Below are positions 48,443-57,733 of a DNA stretch of 64,000 nucleotides, one piece after another (within the stretch, counting starts at the first letter, position 1; each line of letters starts with the position of its first letter). The translations under genes were made by a program, and so were the position numbers. The notes beneath the pieces are model-generated. The model saw only the letters and a list, made by a program, of their open reading frames with translations, ran no database searches and was not told the DNA's origin. This stretch comes from Sedimenticola thiotaurini (lineage in GTDB: Bacteria > Pseudomonadota > Gammaproteobacteria > Chromatiales > Chromatiaceae). Location: assembly GCF_001007875.1 (NCBI RefSeq), contig NZ_CP011412.1, positions 806,001 to 870,000 of the forward strand. The letters run 5' to 3'.

Positions 48443-49183
48443 ATGCTTGATAATGAAATTGCATTGGTAACCGGAGCAAGTCGTGGCATTGGCGCCGCCA
48501 TCGCCAAAGGGCTTGGAGAGCAGGGAGCAACGGTTATCGGAACAGCGACTTCAGAATCGGGGGCGGCAGCCATCACGGCCCGTCTTGGCGAAGCCGGTAT
48601 AAAAGGCGAGGGGATGGTGCTGAACGTCACCGATCCGGCCTCCATCGACGCCGTGCTGAAAGCTATTGCAGAGCGCTTTGGCGCACCCGGGATTCTGGTG
48701 AACAATGCCGGTATTACCCGGGATAACCTGCTGATGCGAATGAAGGATGAAGAGTGGGACAGCATCATGGAGACCAATCTCACTTCCATCTACCGCTTAT
48801 CCAAAGCCTGTCTCCGGGCCATGATGAAGGCACGCAAGGGACGTATTATCAGTATCGCGTCAGTGGTTGGTTTTACCGGAAATGCCGGCCAGACCAATTA
48901 TTCCGCAGCCAAGGCAGGGATGATCGGTTTCACCAAATCCCTGGCCCGGGAGGTTGGTTCCCGGGGCATCACGGTGAATGCGGTAGCCCCGGGTTTCATC
49001 GACACCGACATGACCCGTGAACTGCCCGAAGAGCAGCATAAAAAGCTGCTTTCTGAAATTCCTCTGGCCCGCTTGGGCGCGCCAGAGGAGATTGCCAGCG
49101 CCGTTGTTTTCCTGGCTTCACCGGCTGCGAATTACATAACTGGCGAAACTCTGCACGTAAATGGCGGCATGTATATGGGGTAA
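48443..49183 (+). CDS. fabG: 3-oxoacyl-ACP reductase
   Basis: A 246-residue short-chain dehydrogenase that reduces beta-ketoacyl-ACP with NADPH. The cofactor motif is VTGASRGIGAAIAKGL, the NNAG motif LVNNAGITRDNLLMR, and the catalytic Ser-Tyr-Lys set is in SIASVVGFTGNAGQTNYSAAKAGMIGF. The C-terminal PGFIDTDMTRELP is typical of FabG. The ATG at 48443 has GGAG six bases upstream; a TTG four codons earlier is not used. It lies between fabH and acpP. Confidence 0.97.
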   Translation: MLDNEIALVTGASRGIGAAIAKGLGEQGATVIGTATSESGAAAITARLGEAGIKGEGMVLNVTDPASIDAVLKAIAERFGAPGILVNNAGITRDNLLMRMKDEEWDSIMETNLTSIYRLSKACLRAMMKARKGRIISIASVVGFTGNAGQTNYSAAKAGMIGFTKSLAREVGSRGITVNAVAPGFIDTDMTRELPEEQHKKLLSEIPLARLGAPEEIASAVVFLASPAANYITGETLHVNGGMYMG

Positions 49184-49376
49184 ACCCTAACACCGGGGCC
49201 TCATTCCGTCTTTATATATTCAATCTATCGAATTGAAATTCATAGTTTTTTTTATCTCATCAAAAAACGAGAAATTAAAGGCCAATTTGCTTTGAACTTT
49301 TGAGGTTTGATGAATACAATACCCGTCGGTCGTGTGACAAGCCGGCCATATTTTTTTACCGGAGGAATTTAAGAAC

Positions 49377-49610
49377 ATGAGCTCTGTTGAAGAACGTGTT
49401 AAGAAGATAGTTGTTGAACAGCTGGGTGTATCTGAAGATGAGGTGACCCTGGAAGCCTCTTTCGTGGACGATCTGGGTGCGGACTCTCTTGACACAGTCG
49501 AGCTGGTCATGCAACTGGAAGAAGAGTTCGGTACTGAAATTCCAGATGAAGACGCCGAAAAGATCACCACTGTTAAACTGGCTGTTGAGTACATCAACGC
49601 GCATAGCTGA
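49377..49610 (+). CDS. acpP: Acyl carrier protein
   Basis: A 77-residue acidic protein that carries acyl chains on a phosphopantetheine arm. Ser37 in [20 protein letters not shown] is the attachment site. A strong GGAGGA box precedes the ATG, fitting its high expression. The ~190-base AT-rich gap after fabG suggests a separate acpP promoter, as in E. coli, and a terminator follows. Sequence and length are fully typical. Confidence 0.98.
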   Translation: MSSVEERVKKIVVEQLGVSEDEVTLEASFVDDLGADSLDTVELVMQLEEEFGTEIPDEDAEKITTVKLAVEYINAHS

Positions 49611-49635
49611 TTCGTTCTCGCCCGTTTAATTTAAG

Positions 49636-49673
49636 GCCGCACAGCCGTCTATAGCGACTGGATGCGGCTTTTT
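49636..49673 (+). terminator. Terminator after acpP
   Basis: GCCGCA pairs with TGCGGC, with CAG/CTG pairing inside, followed by five T. It lies 25 bases after the acpP stop and may give the short, abundant acpP transcript with partial read-through into fabF. Confidence 0.7.
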
Positions 49674-49708
49674 GCTTTATTAAGATCCCAATAGGGGGTA
49701 GGCCTCAG

Positions 49709-50953
49709 ATGTCTGAAAGAAGGGTTGTTATAACCGGGCTGGGTATGGTGACGCCGGTTGGACACACAGTTAACGAGTCCTGGGAGAATATTCTCGCGGG
49801 GAAGAGTGGTATTCAACCGATCACCCATTTCGATATTGAACCTTTCAGCGTCCATTTCGGTGGTCCGATCTATGATTTTGACGTGACCCAGTACGTGCCC
49901 AAGAAGGATGTCAGGAAAATGGATAAGTTCATCCATTACGGCATCGCCGCCGGGTCCCAGGCCATTGAAGATTCCGGACTGGAAATTAACGATGAGACCG
50001 CGCCCCGTATTGGTGTCGCTGTTGGTGCCGGTATCGGCGGTATCACCGGAATCGAGAACAGTTATCACGCCTACCTTAATGGCGGTCCACGAAAGATCTC
50101 CCCGTTCTTTGTACCGGCCAACATCATCAACATGGTGGCGGGTAACCTCTCGATCAAATATGGGCTGAGAGGTCCCAACTACTCAATCGTATCCGCTTGC
50201 AGTACCGGCACTCACAACATAGGCGAAGCGACCCGTCTGATTCGCCACGGTTATGTGGATGCCATGGTGGCCGGTGGTGCAGAGATGGCCACCTCGCCGG
50301 TTGGACTGGGTGGTTTTGCGGCCGCCCGGGCACTCTCCACCCGCAACGACGATCCCCAGGGCGCCAGCCGTCCCTGGGATCGGGATCGGGACGGCTTCGT
50401 CCTGAGTGACGGTGCCGGTGTTATGGTGCTGGAAGAGTATGAAGCGGCCAAGGCACGTGGTGCCAAAATTTATGCCGAGATCGTCGGCGTTGGAATGAAC
50501 TCTGACGCCTATCACATGACCGCTCCGTCCGTGGGTGGCGAAGGTGCCAGTGAATGCATGCTGCTGGCCCTTAAGGATGGTGGCATCAATCGCGAACAGG
50601 TTGACTACATCAATGCCCACGGTACGTCGACGCCTGCAGGTGATGTGGCCGAGACCCGTGGCGTAAAGCGTGCGTTTGGCGACCACGCCTATAAGCTGGC
50701 CGTCAGCTCCACAAAATCGATGACTGGCCACATGCTGGGAGCCGCCGGCAGCGTGGAGGCGGTGTTTACTGCCCTGGCCATCCGCGACCAGGTTGCGCCA
50801 CCGACCATCAATCTGGAGAACCCGGACCCGGATTGTGATCTGGATTACGTACCCAACACCGCCAGAGAGATGAAGATCGATGTGGCGATCTCCAACTCAT
50901 TTGGGTTTGGTGGCACCAACGGTACGCTGGCCTTCCGTCGGGTGACTGACTGA
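49709..50953 (+). CDS. fabF: 3-oxoacyl-ACP synthase II (KAS II)
   Basis: A 414-residue elongating condensing enzyme. The nucleophile Cys164 is in [20 protein letters not shown]; the histidines are in [19 protein letters not shown] and [19 protein letters not shown], which also holds the catalytic Lys. The [14 protein letters not shown] end is typical. It extends acyl-ACP chains and in many bacteria adjusts membrane fluidity through cis-vaccenate. It follows acpP after a terminator and is closed by its own strong terminator. Confidence 0.97.
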   Translation: MSERRVVITGLGMVTPVGHTVNESWENILAGKSGIQPITHFDIEPFSVHFGGPIYDFDVTQYVPKKDVRKMDKFIHYGIAAGSQAIEDSGLEINDETAPRIGVAVGAGIGGITGIENSYHAYLNGGPRKISPFFVPANIINMVAGNLSIKYGLRGPNYSIVSACSTGTHNIGEATRLIRHGYVDAMVAGGAEMATSPVGLGGFAAARALSTRNDDPQGASRPWDRDRDGFVLSDGAGVMVLEEYEAAKARGAKIYAEIVGVGMNSDAYHMTAPSVGGEGASECMLLALKDGGINREQVDYINAHGTSTPAGDVAETRGVKRAFGDHAYKLAVSSTKSMTGHMLGAAGSVEAVFTALAIRDQVAPPTINLENPDPDCDLDYVPNTAREMKIDVAISNSFGFGGTNGTLAFRRVTD

Positions 50954-50990
50954 TTCCTATCCGTCAGATTACCGTCGATAGCGTATACGC

Positions 50991-51024
50991 AATAAAAAAC
51001 GCCTATTACCAGGCGTTTTTTATT
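50991..51024. terminator. Terminator after fabF
   Basis: A perfect 14-base inverted repeat (AATAAAAAACGCCT with AGGCGTTTTTTATT) around a 6-base loop, with T-rich ends on both strands. It is a strong intrinsic terminator that separates fabF from pabC. Confidence 0.92.
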
Positions 51025-51110
51025 GTCAGGGCTATCAATCGAGTGCCGTTCAATCTATCTTACAGATCGATAAAATAACCCTGCAAACCGGTGTATAGAG
51101 AGGTACAGGC

Positions 51111-51929
51111 TTGTTAATCAACGGCAAAAGCGAAACCCGGATCGAAGCGAATGATCGTGGCTTGCAGTTTGGAGACGGGTTGTTTGAAACCATCGCCGTC
51201 AAAGATGGTGCCCCATGCCTGTGGCGCCGGCATATGGAGCGGTTGCTCGGTGGCTGTTCCCGGCTGGGTATCAAACCGCCCGATATTCATCAGCTGCGGC
51301 AAGAAGTTGACCGGGAAATTGGCAAAGCCGGGCGGGGAGTAATAAAGATTATTATCACCCGTGGACCTGGCCAGCGCGGGTATCGCCCCCAGGCGGAGAG
51401 TCAACCTAGCCGGATAATCAGTTTCAGCGATGAACCCTCTTTTCCGGAACAGGTGCATCAGCGGGGTATCGTGGCGCGCCTTTGCTCCACCCGGCTGGGT
51501 TGGAATCCGGCCCTGGCGGGCTTGAAACATCTGAACCGACTGGAGCAGGTATTGGCGCGGGATGAGTGGAATGATCCATCCATTCACGAAGGCCTGATGA
51601 TGGACGCAGCCGGCCGGGTCATCGAGGGAACCAGTTCCAATCTGTTTGTGGTGCAGGATGAGAAGCTTTACACCCCCGATCTCAGCCGCTGTGGTGTGGC
51701 AGGCGTGATGCAGGGCAGAGTCATTGAAATCGCCGAAGAGCTGGATATCCCGGTCATTATCACCGATATATCCCTGCAGGATTTATGGGTCGCCGACGGT
51801 CTCTTTCTGACCAATTCACTGATCGGTATCTGGCCAATTCGGGAACTATCCGGACAGGAGTTTTCTCTCGATGCCTTGCCCCGGAATCTGATTGATGCCG
51901 TCCAGGAGCGGGGTTATAGTCTGAGCTGA
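51111..51929 (+). CDS. pabC: Aminodeoxychorismate lyase
   Basis: A 272-residue PLP enzyme of fold type IV that releases pyruvate from aminodeoxychorismate to give 4-aminobenzoate for folate. The start MLINGKSETRIEANDRGLQF is at a TTG, judged real because family proteins begin at exactly this point and AGAGG lies upstream at good spacing. The PLP-binding Lys is in AGLKHLNRLEQVLARDEW, and the C-terminal motif is EGTSSNLFVV. It stands after the fabF terminator and before mltG, as in the conserved order. Confidence 0.94.
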   Translation: MLINGKSETRIEANDRGLQFGDGLFETIAVKDGAPCLWRRHMERLLGGCSRLGIKPPDIHQLRQEVDREIGKAGRGVIKIIITRGPGQRGYRPQAESQPSRIISFSDEPSFPEQVHQRGIVARLCSTRLGWNPALAGLKHLNRLEQVLARDEWNDPSIHEGLMMDAAGRVIEGTSSNLFVVQDEKLYTPDLSRCGVAGVMQGRVIEIAEELDIPVIITDISLQDLWVADGLFLTNSLIGIWPIRELSGQEFSLDALPRNLIDAVQERGYSLS

Positions 51930-51979
51930 TGTTGTCTAAGTATTCTCCTTTAACTTACTGATCCGGCAGATTATTTTCG

Positions 51980-52978
51980 ATGCTTTTTCGACTGCTTGGC
52001 ATACTGATTCTTACCGGAAGTCTCGCCCTCGGTTGGGTGCTGATGTCGCTCGACAGCTTCAGCAATCAGCCCTTACAGCTGCCGGAGGCAGGGATCGCCT
52101 ATGAAATTGTGCCGGGCAGTTCGCTCTCCGCCGTTGCCGGCGATCTGCAACAGCGTGGCTATATCAATAGCGCATTTTATTTCCGTTTGATGGCGCGACT
52201 GGAGGGCCAGGCAGGCAATATCAAGGCCGGCGAATACCACCTCAACGCAGGACTTACCCCCCGCTCACTGTTGACGTTGCTGGTTTCAGGGCAGGTAGTG
52301 AACCACACGCTCACCCTGGTAGAGGGATGGAATTTCCGCCAGGTGCTTGCCGCCGTTGCCGGCCATAAGGCCCTGAAACACACCCTGGAGGGTCTCTCCG
52401 ATGAAGCGATCATGACCCGCCTTGGATCACCCGACATGCATCCGGAAGGGCGTTTTTTACCCGATACCTACCATTTTCCCAAGGGTACAACCGACCTTGA
52501 TTTTCTCAAGCGGGCCAAGGTCGCCATGGAGCAGCTTCTGGAGCGGGAATGGGCAGCACGGGAAGAGGGATTGCCCCTCAAGACCCCCGATGAGGCCCTG
52601 ATACTTGCCTCCATTGTGGAGAAGGAGACCGGCCACGCCGCCGAACGTCCAGAGATTGCCGGCGTATTTATACGCCGGCTCAGAAAAGGGATGCGACTGC
52701 AGACCGACCCGACCGTGATCTACGGCATGGGAGACGATTTTGATGGCAATATACGGCGTAGCGATCTTCGCAGGGATACACCCTACAATACCTATGTGCA
52801 TCGGGGGTTGCCGCCCACGCCAATCAGCATGCCGGGTGCTGACGCCCTCCATGCTGTCCTGCATCCGGCCAAGGGAAACAGCCTCTACTTTGTCGCCAAG
52901 GGAAATGGTCAACACCACTTCTCCAGTACCCTGAGCGAACACAACCGGGCTGTCAGAAAATACCAGCTTAAGCGATAA
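51980..52978 (+). CDS. mltG: Endolytic transglycosylase MltG
   Basis: A 332-residue inner-membrane protein that cuts nascent glycan strands and so ends their growth. One N-terminal membrane helix (LFRLLGILILTGSLALGWVL) is followed by a LysM-like part (YEIVPGSSLSAVAGDLQQRG) and the YceG catalytic domain. The catalytic Glu lies in ASIVEKETGHAAERPEIAGVF, and the QTDPTVIYGMG and YNTYVHRGLPPTPI motifs are clear. The gene is 50 bases downstream of pabC and 7 bases upstream of tmk. Confidence 0.95.
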   Translation: MLFRLLGILILTGSLALGWVLMSLDSFSNQPLQLPEAGIAYEIVPGSSLSAVAGDLQQRGYINSAFYFRLMARLEGQAGNIKAGEYHLNAGLTPRSLLTLLVSGQVVNHTLTLVEGWNFRQVLAAVAGHKALKHTLEGLSDEAIMTRLGSPDMHPEGRFLPDTYHFPKGTTDLDFLKRAKVAMEQLLEREWAAREEGLPLKTPDEALILASIVEKETGHAAERPEIAGVFIRRLRKGMRLQTDPTVIYGMGDDFDGNIRRSDLRRDTPYNTYVHRGLPPTPISMPGADALHAVLHPAKGNSLYFVAKGNGQHHFSSTLSEHNRAVRKYQLKR

Positions 52979-52985
52979 TCAAACC

Positions 52986-53630
52986 ATGACGGTCAACAAG
53001 GGCAAGTTCATTACGGTAGAGGGTGGCGAGGGCGCCGGCAAGAGTTCAAATCTGGCCTTCATTCGCGACCTGCTGGAGCAGGCTGGCCATGAAGTGGTCT
53101 TCACCCGGGAACCGGGTGGCACGGCCTTGGGTGAGGATATCCGGGATCTTCTGCTGGGTCACAAACACACTGGCATGGGCCGGGACACGGAACTGCTGTT
53201 GATGTTTGCTGCCCGTGCAGAACACCTGACCCGCATCATCCTGCCCGCCCTGAATGCCGGTAAATGGGTACTTTGTGACCGCTTTACCGACGCTTCCTAC
53301 GCTTACCAGGGCGGCGGACGGGGTATAGATATGGATCGGATCAATGTATTGGAAGAGTGGGTTCAGCAGGGTCTCAAACCTGATCTGACACTGCTGCTGG
53401 ATCTGCCGGTCAAGACCGGACTGGATCGGGCCGGTCAACGCTCCGAACCGGATCGCTTCGAGGCTGAACAGCACGCTTTTTTTGAACGGGTACGTGAGAC
53501 CTACCTGGCTATCGCAGAACAGGATAGGGCTCGGGTACAGGTTGTAGATGCCGCCGTGCCTCTGGGTCAGGTGCAGGAACAGATCCGTCTGGTTATGCAA
53601 CGATTTGTCCAGGGGCAACTTGATGGATGA
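52986..53630 (+). CDS. tmk: Thymidylate kinase
   Basis: A 214-residue kinase that phosphorylates dTMP to dTDP. The P-loop is in VEGGEGAGKSSNLAFIRDLL; Ser replaces Thr after Lys-Ser in the usual GKST, and the next residue is Asn. FTREPGGTALGEDIRDLLL and the DRFTDASYAYQGGGRG lid/DR motif are typical. It lies between mltG and holB, overlapping the latter by 8 bases. Confidence 0.96.
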   Translation: MTVNKGKFITVEGGEGAGKSSNLAFIRDLLEQAGHEVVFTREPGGTALGEDIRDLLLGHKHTGMGRDTELLLMFAARAEHLTRIILPALNAGKWVLCDRFTDASYAYQGGGRGIDMDRINVLEEWVQQGLKPDLTLLLDLPVKTGLDRAGQRSEPDRFEAEQHAFFERVRETYLAIAEQDRARVQVVDAAVPLGQVQEQIRLVMQRFVQGQLDG

Positions 53631-54633
53631 ACCGTTAACGGACTATTCATCGATCGAGGCCGTGTTGCCCTGGCAGGCGACCCACTGGCAGCGCCTTATG
53701 GCTGCCAAGCAGTCCGCCCGTCTGCCCCACGCCTTGCTGCTTACCGGAGGACTGGGCCTGGGCAAATCCTGGTTCGCCCATCGGTTGGCCGCTGCATTGC
53801 TCTGTACGGAGCCCCAGGAGGAGGGCAGGCCCTGCGGAAACTGTCAGGGGTGCCGGTTGTTGCGTGCGGGCAGCCACCCGGATTTCACCTGGATTCAACC
53901 GGAAGAGCCGGGAAAAGCGATCAAGATCGATGCCATTAGAGAGTTTACCCAGAAAGAAGGGCTGACCAGCCGCTCCGGTGGCTATAAAATCATCATAATA
54001 GAACCGGCGGACGCCCTGAATACGGCAGCGGCGAACAGCCTGTTGAAGACCCTGGAGGAGCCGGTAGAACGCACCGTGATGGTGTTGGTGACGGCCAATG
54101 CCGGCCGCCTGCCAGCCACCATTCGAAGTCGTTGTCAGCGCTACCATTTTACTCCGCCCGATCCGGCGACCGCCCAGAACTGGCTGGCTGAGCAGATCCA
54201 TGGTAATGGGGATCTCCCACTGCTGCTCTCGCTGGCCTCTGGCGCCCCCCTGCTGGCATTGAATTATGCCCGGGAAGGTATCCTGGAGGAGCGGGCCAGG
54301 GTGCTAGATGATCTGATTGGCATTCTGAAGGGGAGCGATCCCATCGGTGTAGCGCTGCGCTGGAGCAAACTTGACCAGTTGAGTCTGATCAACTGGTTCA
54401 GCGGCTGGGTGATAGACCTGATTCGGCTCAAAATAGCCCCGGAGTCTGCCCATATAATGAATGTGGATCAAAGGGATCGCTTGCATGCGCTGGCACGAAA
54501 GGTAAACTCTAGGAAGTTGTACGCGCTGTTGGACCAACTCCTGGAAGCAAACCGGACACTGGGCTCTCAGCTGAATACACAAATGCAATTGGAAAGCCTG
54601 CTGCTCAATTGGGCGGGCATCGGCGTTGGGTGA
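53623..54633 (+). CDS. holB: DNA polymerase III delta' subunit
   Basis: A 336-residue clamp-loader subunit. It has an AAA+ fold with the P-loop-like GLGLGKSWFAHRLAAALLC, a zinc-binding part with CGNCQGCRLLRAGSHPD, and TLEEPVERTVMVLVTANAGRLPATIRSRCQ. It forms part of the gamma complex that loads the beta clamp. The ATG at 53623 overlaps the tmk stop by 8 bases; a longer frame upstream lies within tmk. pilZ starts 7 bases after its stop. Confidence 0.94.
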   Translation: MDEPLTDYSSIEAVLPWQATHWQRLMAAKQSARLPHALLLTGGLGLGKSWFAHRLAAALLCTEPQEEGRPCGNCQGCRLLRAGSHPDFTWIQPEEPGKAIKIDAIREFTQKEGLTSRSGGYKIIIIEPADALNTAAANSLLKTLEEPVERTVMVLVTANAGRLPATIRSRCQRYHFTPPDPATAQNWLAEQIHGNGDLPLLLSLASGAPLLALNYAREGILEERARVLDDLIGILKGSDPIGVALRWSKLDQLSLINWFSGWVIDLIRLKIAPESAHIMNVDQRDRLHALARKVNSRKLYALLDQLLEANRTLGSQLNTQMQLESLLLNWAGIGVG

Positions 54634-54640
54634 GATAAGT

Positions 54641-55000
54641 ATGTCTGTAACGAATGCACCGGCAGCCCGACAAGGAATTCTCTCTTTGACTATCAAAGAC
54701 AAGAACGCCTTGTACGCGGCTTATATGCAGTATGTTAAAAATGGCGGCCTTTTTATACCCACCAATAAAAAATATGGTTTGGGTGATGAAGTCTTCATGC
54801 TGTTGACCCTGATGGAGGAGACGGAACGCATACCGGTGGCAGGTAAAATCATCTGGATTACACCAGTTGGTGCCGAGGGAAACCGGGCTGCCGGCATCGG
54901 TGTTCAATTCAGTGACCAGGACGGAGGCATGGCCAGGAACAAGATTGAAGGCTACCTCGCCGGCGCACTGAAATCGGAGCGCCCCACCCACACCATGTAA
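54641..55000 (+). CDS. pilZ: Type IV pilus assembly protein PilZ
   Basis: A 119-residue single-domain PilZ protein. In Pseudomonas this type, next to holB and tatD, is needed for type IV pilus formation and does not bind c-di-GMP with the usual motif. The start is RQGILSLTIKDKNALYAAYM after a short N-terminus, with FIPTNKKYGLGDEVFMLLTL and AAGIGVQFSDQDGG. There is no RxxxR at the N-terminus, consistent with that non-binding type. The ATG at 54641 is used; a TTG five codons upstream lies within holB. Confidence 0.93.
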   Translation: MSVTNAPAARQGILSLTIKDKNALYAAYMQYVKNGGLFIPTNKKYGLGDEVFMLLTLMEETERIPVAGKIIWITPVGAEGNRAAGIGVQFSDQDGGMARNKIEGYLAGALKSERPTHTM

Positions 55001-55020
55001 ACGCACCTCTGTTGGTGCGT
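55001..55020 (+). terminator. Short hairpin between pilZ and tatD
   Basis: ACGCACC pairs with GGTGCGT around TCTGTT immediately after the pilZ stop, followed by only two T. It may weakly reduce read-through into tatD. Confidence 0.35.
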
Positions 55021-55045
55021 TTGCACAACAGTTTAAGAGACCCTG

Positions 55046-55816
55046 ATGCTTGTCGACTCCCACTGTCACCTGGACTGCCTGGATCTGGCGCCCTTTGATA
55101 ACAGTTTTGAAAAAATGCTCGACTCCACCCGCAGCGCGGGTGTGGAGCACATGCTTTGTGTCTCCATCGACCTGGAGAGCTATCCGGCCATGCTGGCACT
55201 GGTGGAGGGGCAGCCCGACATCTCTATTTCAGTCGGCGTGCATCCCAATGATAAAGATAGAGAGGAACCGACCCCTGAACAGCTGGTGGAACTGGCCAAA
55301 CACCCGAAAAATGTCGCCATTGGGGAAACCGGCCTGGACTATTTTCGCAGCGAAGGTGATCTGGAGTGGCAGCGTGACCGCTTTCGAAACCATATTGCTG
55401 CGGCCCGGATGTGCGATAAGCCACTGATTATTCATACCCGGGCCGCCCGGGAAGATACCATCCGTATCATGCAGGAGGAGGGCGCCCGGAGCGTCGGTGG
55501 AGTGATGCACTGCTTTACCGAGAATTGGGAGATGGCCAGACAGGCGCTGGATCTCGGCTTCTATATCTCATTTTCCGGCATCATCACCTTCAACAGCGCG
55601 GCCGATCTGCGGGAAGTGGCGAAAAAAGTCCCCCAAGACAGGATTCTTATAGAGACCGATTCACCCTTCCTGGCGCCGGTTCCCCTGCGGGGTAAATCCA
55701 ATCTGCCGGCCTACGTGGCCCATGTGGCGGACAAGGTGGCGGACATCCGGGGGGTCGACCGGGAGCGCATCGAAGAGATTACCAAAGAAAATTTCTACAG
55801 GCTGTTTTTTAATTAA
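55046..55816 (+). CDS. tatD: TatD family deoxyribonuclease
   Basis: A 256-residue metal-dependent hydrolase. Metal ligands are in LVDSHCHLDCLDL, the region VAIGETGLDYFR, LIIHTRAAREDT and VMHCFTENWEMA, and the final Asp in LIETDSPFLAPVP. Family members act as 3'-5' DNA or RNA exonucleases in repair and quality control. Its place at the end of the holB-pilZ unit is the standard one. It is followed by a hairpin shared with the convergent thioesterase gene. Confidence 0.94.
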   Translation: MLVDSHCHLDCLDLAPFDNSFEKMLDSTRSAGVEHMLCVSIDLESYPAMLALVEGQPDISISVGVHPNDKDREEPTPEQLVELAKHPKNVAIGETGLDYFRSEGDLEWQRDRFRNHIAAARMCDKPLIIHTRAAREDTIRIMQEEGARSVGGVMHCFTENWEMARQALDLGFYISFSGIITFNSAADLREVAKKVPQDRILIETDSPFLAPVPLRGKSNLPAYVAHVADKVADIRGVDRERIEEITKENFYRLFFN

Positions 55817-55848
55817 TTATCAGATAGATATAGTCATTACCTGATAAT
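55816..55848. terminator. Bidirectional hairpin between tatD and thioesterase gene
   Basis: ATTATCAG pairs with CTGATAAT around a 17-base loop, with AT-rich flanks ending in TTTATTTAATT. It lies exactly between the convergent stops and probably ends both transcripts. Confidence 0.55.
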
Positions 55849-56247
55849 TTATTTAATTAACTTCGGCCTGGAGTTCTCATCCAGTCCGACATAGGTGATA
55901 GAGGCCACAGCGACTCGCCCGACCGTATGGGGGTTTCTGTCCCGCTCTGCATAGACCTCCACTTTGACCCGTATCGATGTATTTCCTTTGCGCTCCACCT
56001 CAGCATAACAGCTGACCAGATCACCCACATGGACCGGTTTTTCAAATTGAAAGTCATGCACGGCGACAGTGGCCACCCGGGCGTCGGCCACCTGCATGGC
56101 GATGATACTCCCGGCAATATCCACCTGGGACATTAACCAGCCACCGAAGATATGGCCTGAAGGGTTGGTATCTGCCGGCATGGCGAGCACTCTGACCGTT
56201 AACTGACGTTCACCCGGGTTACGTTCTTCGATGGGGTATTTACTCAT
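55849..56247 (-). CDS. Acyl-CoA thioesterase (YciA-type hotdog protein)
   Basis: A 132-residue hotdog-fold thioesterase. It has ADTNPSGHIFGGWLMSQVDIAG, with the family's active-site Asn-Pro-Gly-His-Phe/Ile-Phe-Gly-Gly run, followed by VAVHDFQFEKPVHVGDLVSC. YciA-type enzymes hydrolyse a broad range of acyl-CoA esters in the cytosol. The C-terminus carries the TYVGLDENSRPKLIK tail. It is likely monocistronic, downstream of the aminotransferase gene across an AT-rich gap of ~85 bases. Confidence 0.92.
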   Translation of the reverse strand: MSKYPIEERNPGERQLTVRVLAMPADTNPSGHIFGGWLMSQVDIAGSIIAMQVADARVATVAVHDFQFEKPVHVGDLVSCYAEVERKGNTSIRVKVEVYAERDRNPHTVGRVAVASITYVGLDENSRPKLIK

Positions 56248-56332
56248 GGTTTATCTCAAGTGTTGGTTAAAATAGTCAATTAGTTTATCTAATAGTGTTT
56301 TATAAATAATAGCTTAATAGTTATTTTTAATG

Positions 56333-57469
56333 TTATTTATTGATAATTTCAGTCACTATCTGCATCGCGTCGTATAACTTCTGCTCGCCGGTATAAAAGT
56401 GGGGAGAAAACCGGATACCGCCGCCACGCGGTGCGCAGATCACACGACGCTGCATCAACTCCCGGTAGACCTGTTCGTGGTCACCGAACGTTACCCTGAA
56501 AGTGACGATTCCCGAGCGACGATGCTGTTCTGGTGAACTGGTCAGTTGGAGTTGATCGTGTTCAGCAATCAGGTGGATGAGCAGATCGGTATTGCCTAGA
56601 ATAGCAGCCTCTATCTGCTCCAGCCCAATCTCTTTGATGAGTGAGATACTGCTGTTAAGTGCATGAATACCCAGCATATTGGGACTGCCACATTCGAAGC
56701 GCTGTCCGCTGCTGGCGGGGGTGGTTTCCAGGCTGTCGTAATCACCGGCCGCCGCCAGCATGTGCCAGCCAAACTGGTGCAGTTTCAGCTGCTCCCGGAT
56801 ATTCCGAGCTGTGTAGAGCAGGGCCACACCCTCGGGTCCAAGCATCCATTTGTGGCCATCAGCCACGACAAAATCTGCAGCTATCCGGTTTACATCAAAC
56901 GCCAGGGCGCCCAGGCTCTGAATTGCGTCGACACAGAACAGGATCTGCCGTTCCCGGCAATAACGACCAATGGATTCCAGGTCCATACGCAGCCCCGTGG
57001 CGTACTGCACCGAACTCACACTGATCAGTCGGGTGTTTTCATCACAGGCCGCCAGCAGGGCGGTTTCCGGCGTCTGCTCCGGGCCGGGTTCGATTATCCT
57101 CGCCTCCACACCATAACGGGCCAGGCTTTGCCAGACGACCCGGTTGGAGGGAAACTCCTGTTTCAGGAAGACCACGTTCTGTCCCGCCTGCCACTCCAGG
57201 CCGTGGGCGATGGTTGATAGCGCCTCGGAAGTGCTTTTCTGAATCGAGATATCATCGAGGGATGATGCATTGATCAACCAGGCAAGATTTGCCCGCAACT
57301 GGCGCTCGGTCTCCATCCATTGCAAATAGTGGGTCGCGCCCAGACTACTGTTTTCGTCAGCAAATTGTTTGACCGCCTCGGCGGTACAGCGCGGCCAAGG
57401 GGCCACGGCGGCATGGTTCAGGTAGATCAGGTCATCCTGCAAGCCGAATAGATTTTTCTCATCTTTCAT
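56333..57469 (-). CDS. Class V aminotransferase/cysteine desulfurase-like protein
   Basis: A 378-residue PLP enzyme of the class V fold. The PLP Lys is in VVADGHKWMLGPEGVALLY; upstream are FCVDAIQSLGALAFDVNRI and SVSSVQYATGLRMDLESIG. It lacks an obvious cysteine loop typical of a true desulfurase at the expected C-terminal site, where CAPRGGGIRFSPHFYTG is seen instead. I therefore call it an aminotransferase-like protein of unknown substrate. The ATG at 57469 (MKDEKNLFGLQDDLIYLNHA) is chosen; 75 codons further upstream in the open frame have no family character. Confidence 0.85.
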   Translation of the reverse strand: MKDEKNLFGLQDDLIYLNHAAVAPWPRCTAEAVKQFADENSSLGATHYLQWMETERQLRANLAWLINASSLDDISIQKSTSEALSTIAHGLEWQAGQNVVFLKQEFPSNRVVWQSLARYGVEARIIEPGPEQTPETALLAACDENTRLISVSSVQYATGLRMDLESIGRYCRERQILFCVDAIQSLGALAFDVNRIAADFVVADGHKWMLGPEGVALLYTARNIREQLKLHQFGWHMLAAAGDYDSLETTPASSGQRFECGSPNMLGIHALNSSISLIKEIGLEQIEAAILGNTDLLIHLIAEHDQLQLTSSPEQHRRSGIVTFRVTFGDHEQVYRELMQRRVICAPRGGGIRFSPHFYTGEQKLYDAMQIVTEIINK

Positions 57470-57733
57470 AGAGCACGTTACCGTGGTTGGTCGGTTAGGG
57501 TCCCAGGATAGCGCGTTTTGCCAGGGTTCGGATAAAACCCGGACATGGGTGAACTGAACCGGCGATGATGGCGTCCAACTGTCCAGGAGCAACTGCAGGC
57601 CCCCTAAACAACGATGCCAGAACGGGCAGCTAAATAAAAGTAGGCTACGCACTGGTGAACTGTAGCCCGCCGTAATCCGACGGGCCGTTTTCAATCAATC
57701 TTTTTTGAATCTTTCAATCCGGTAGGTCGTGTG

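Noticed and set aside
57470-57694. A 75-codon N-terminal extension of the class V aminotransferase
   Set aside because: The extension has no family similarity and the internal ATG at 57469 gives the usual start of the fold.
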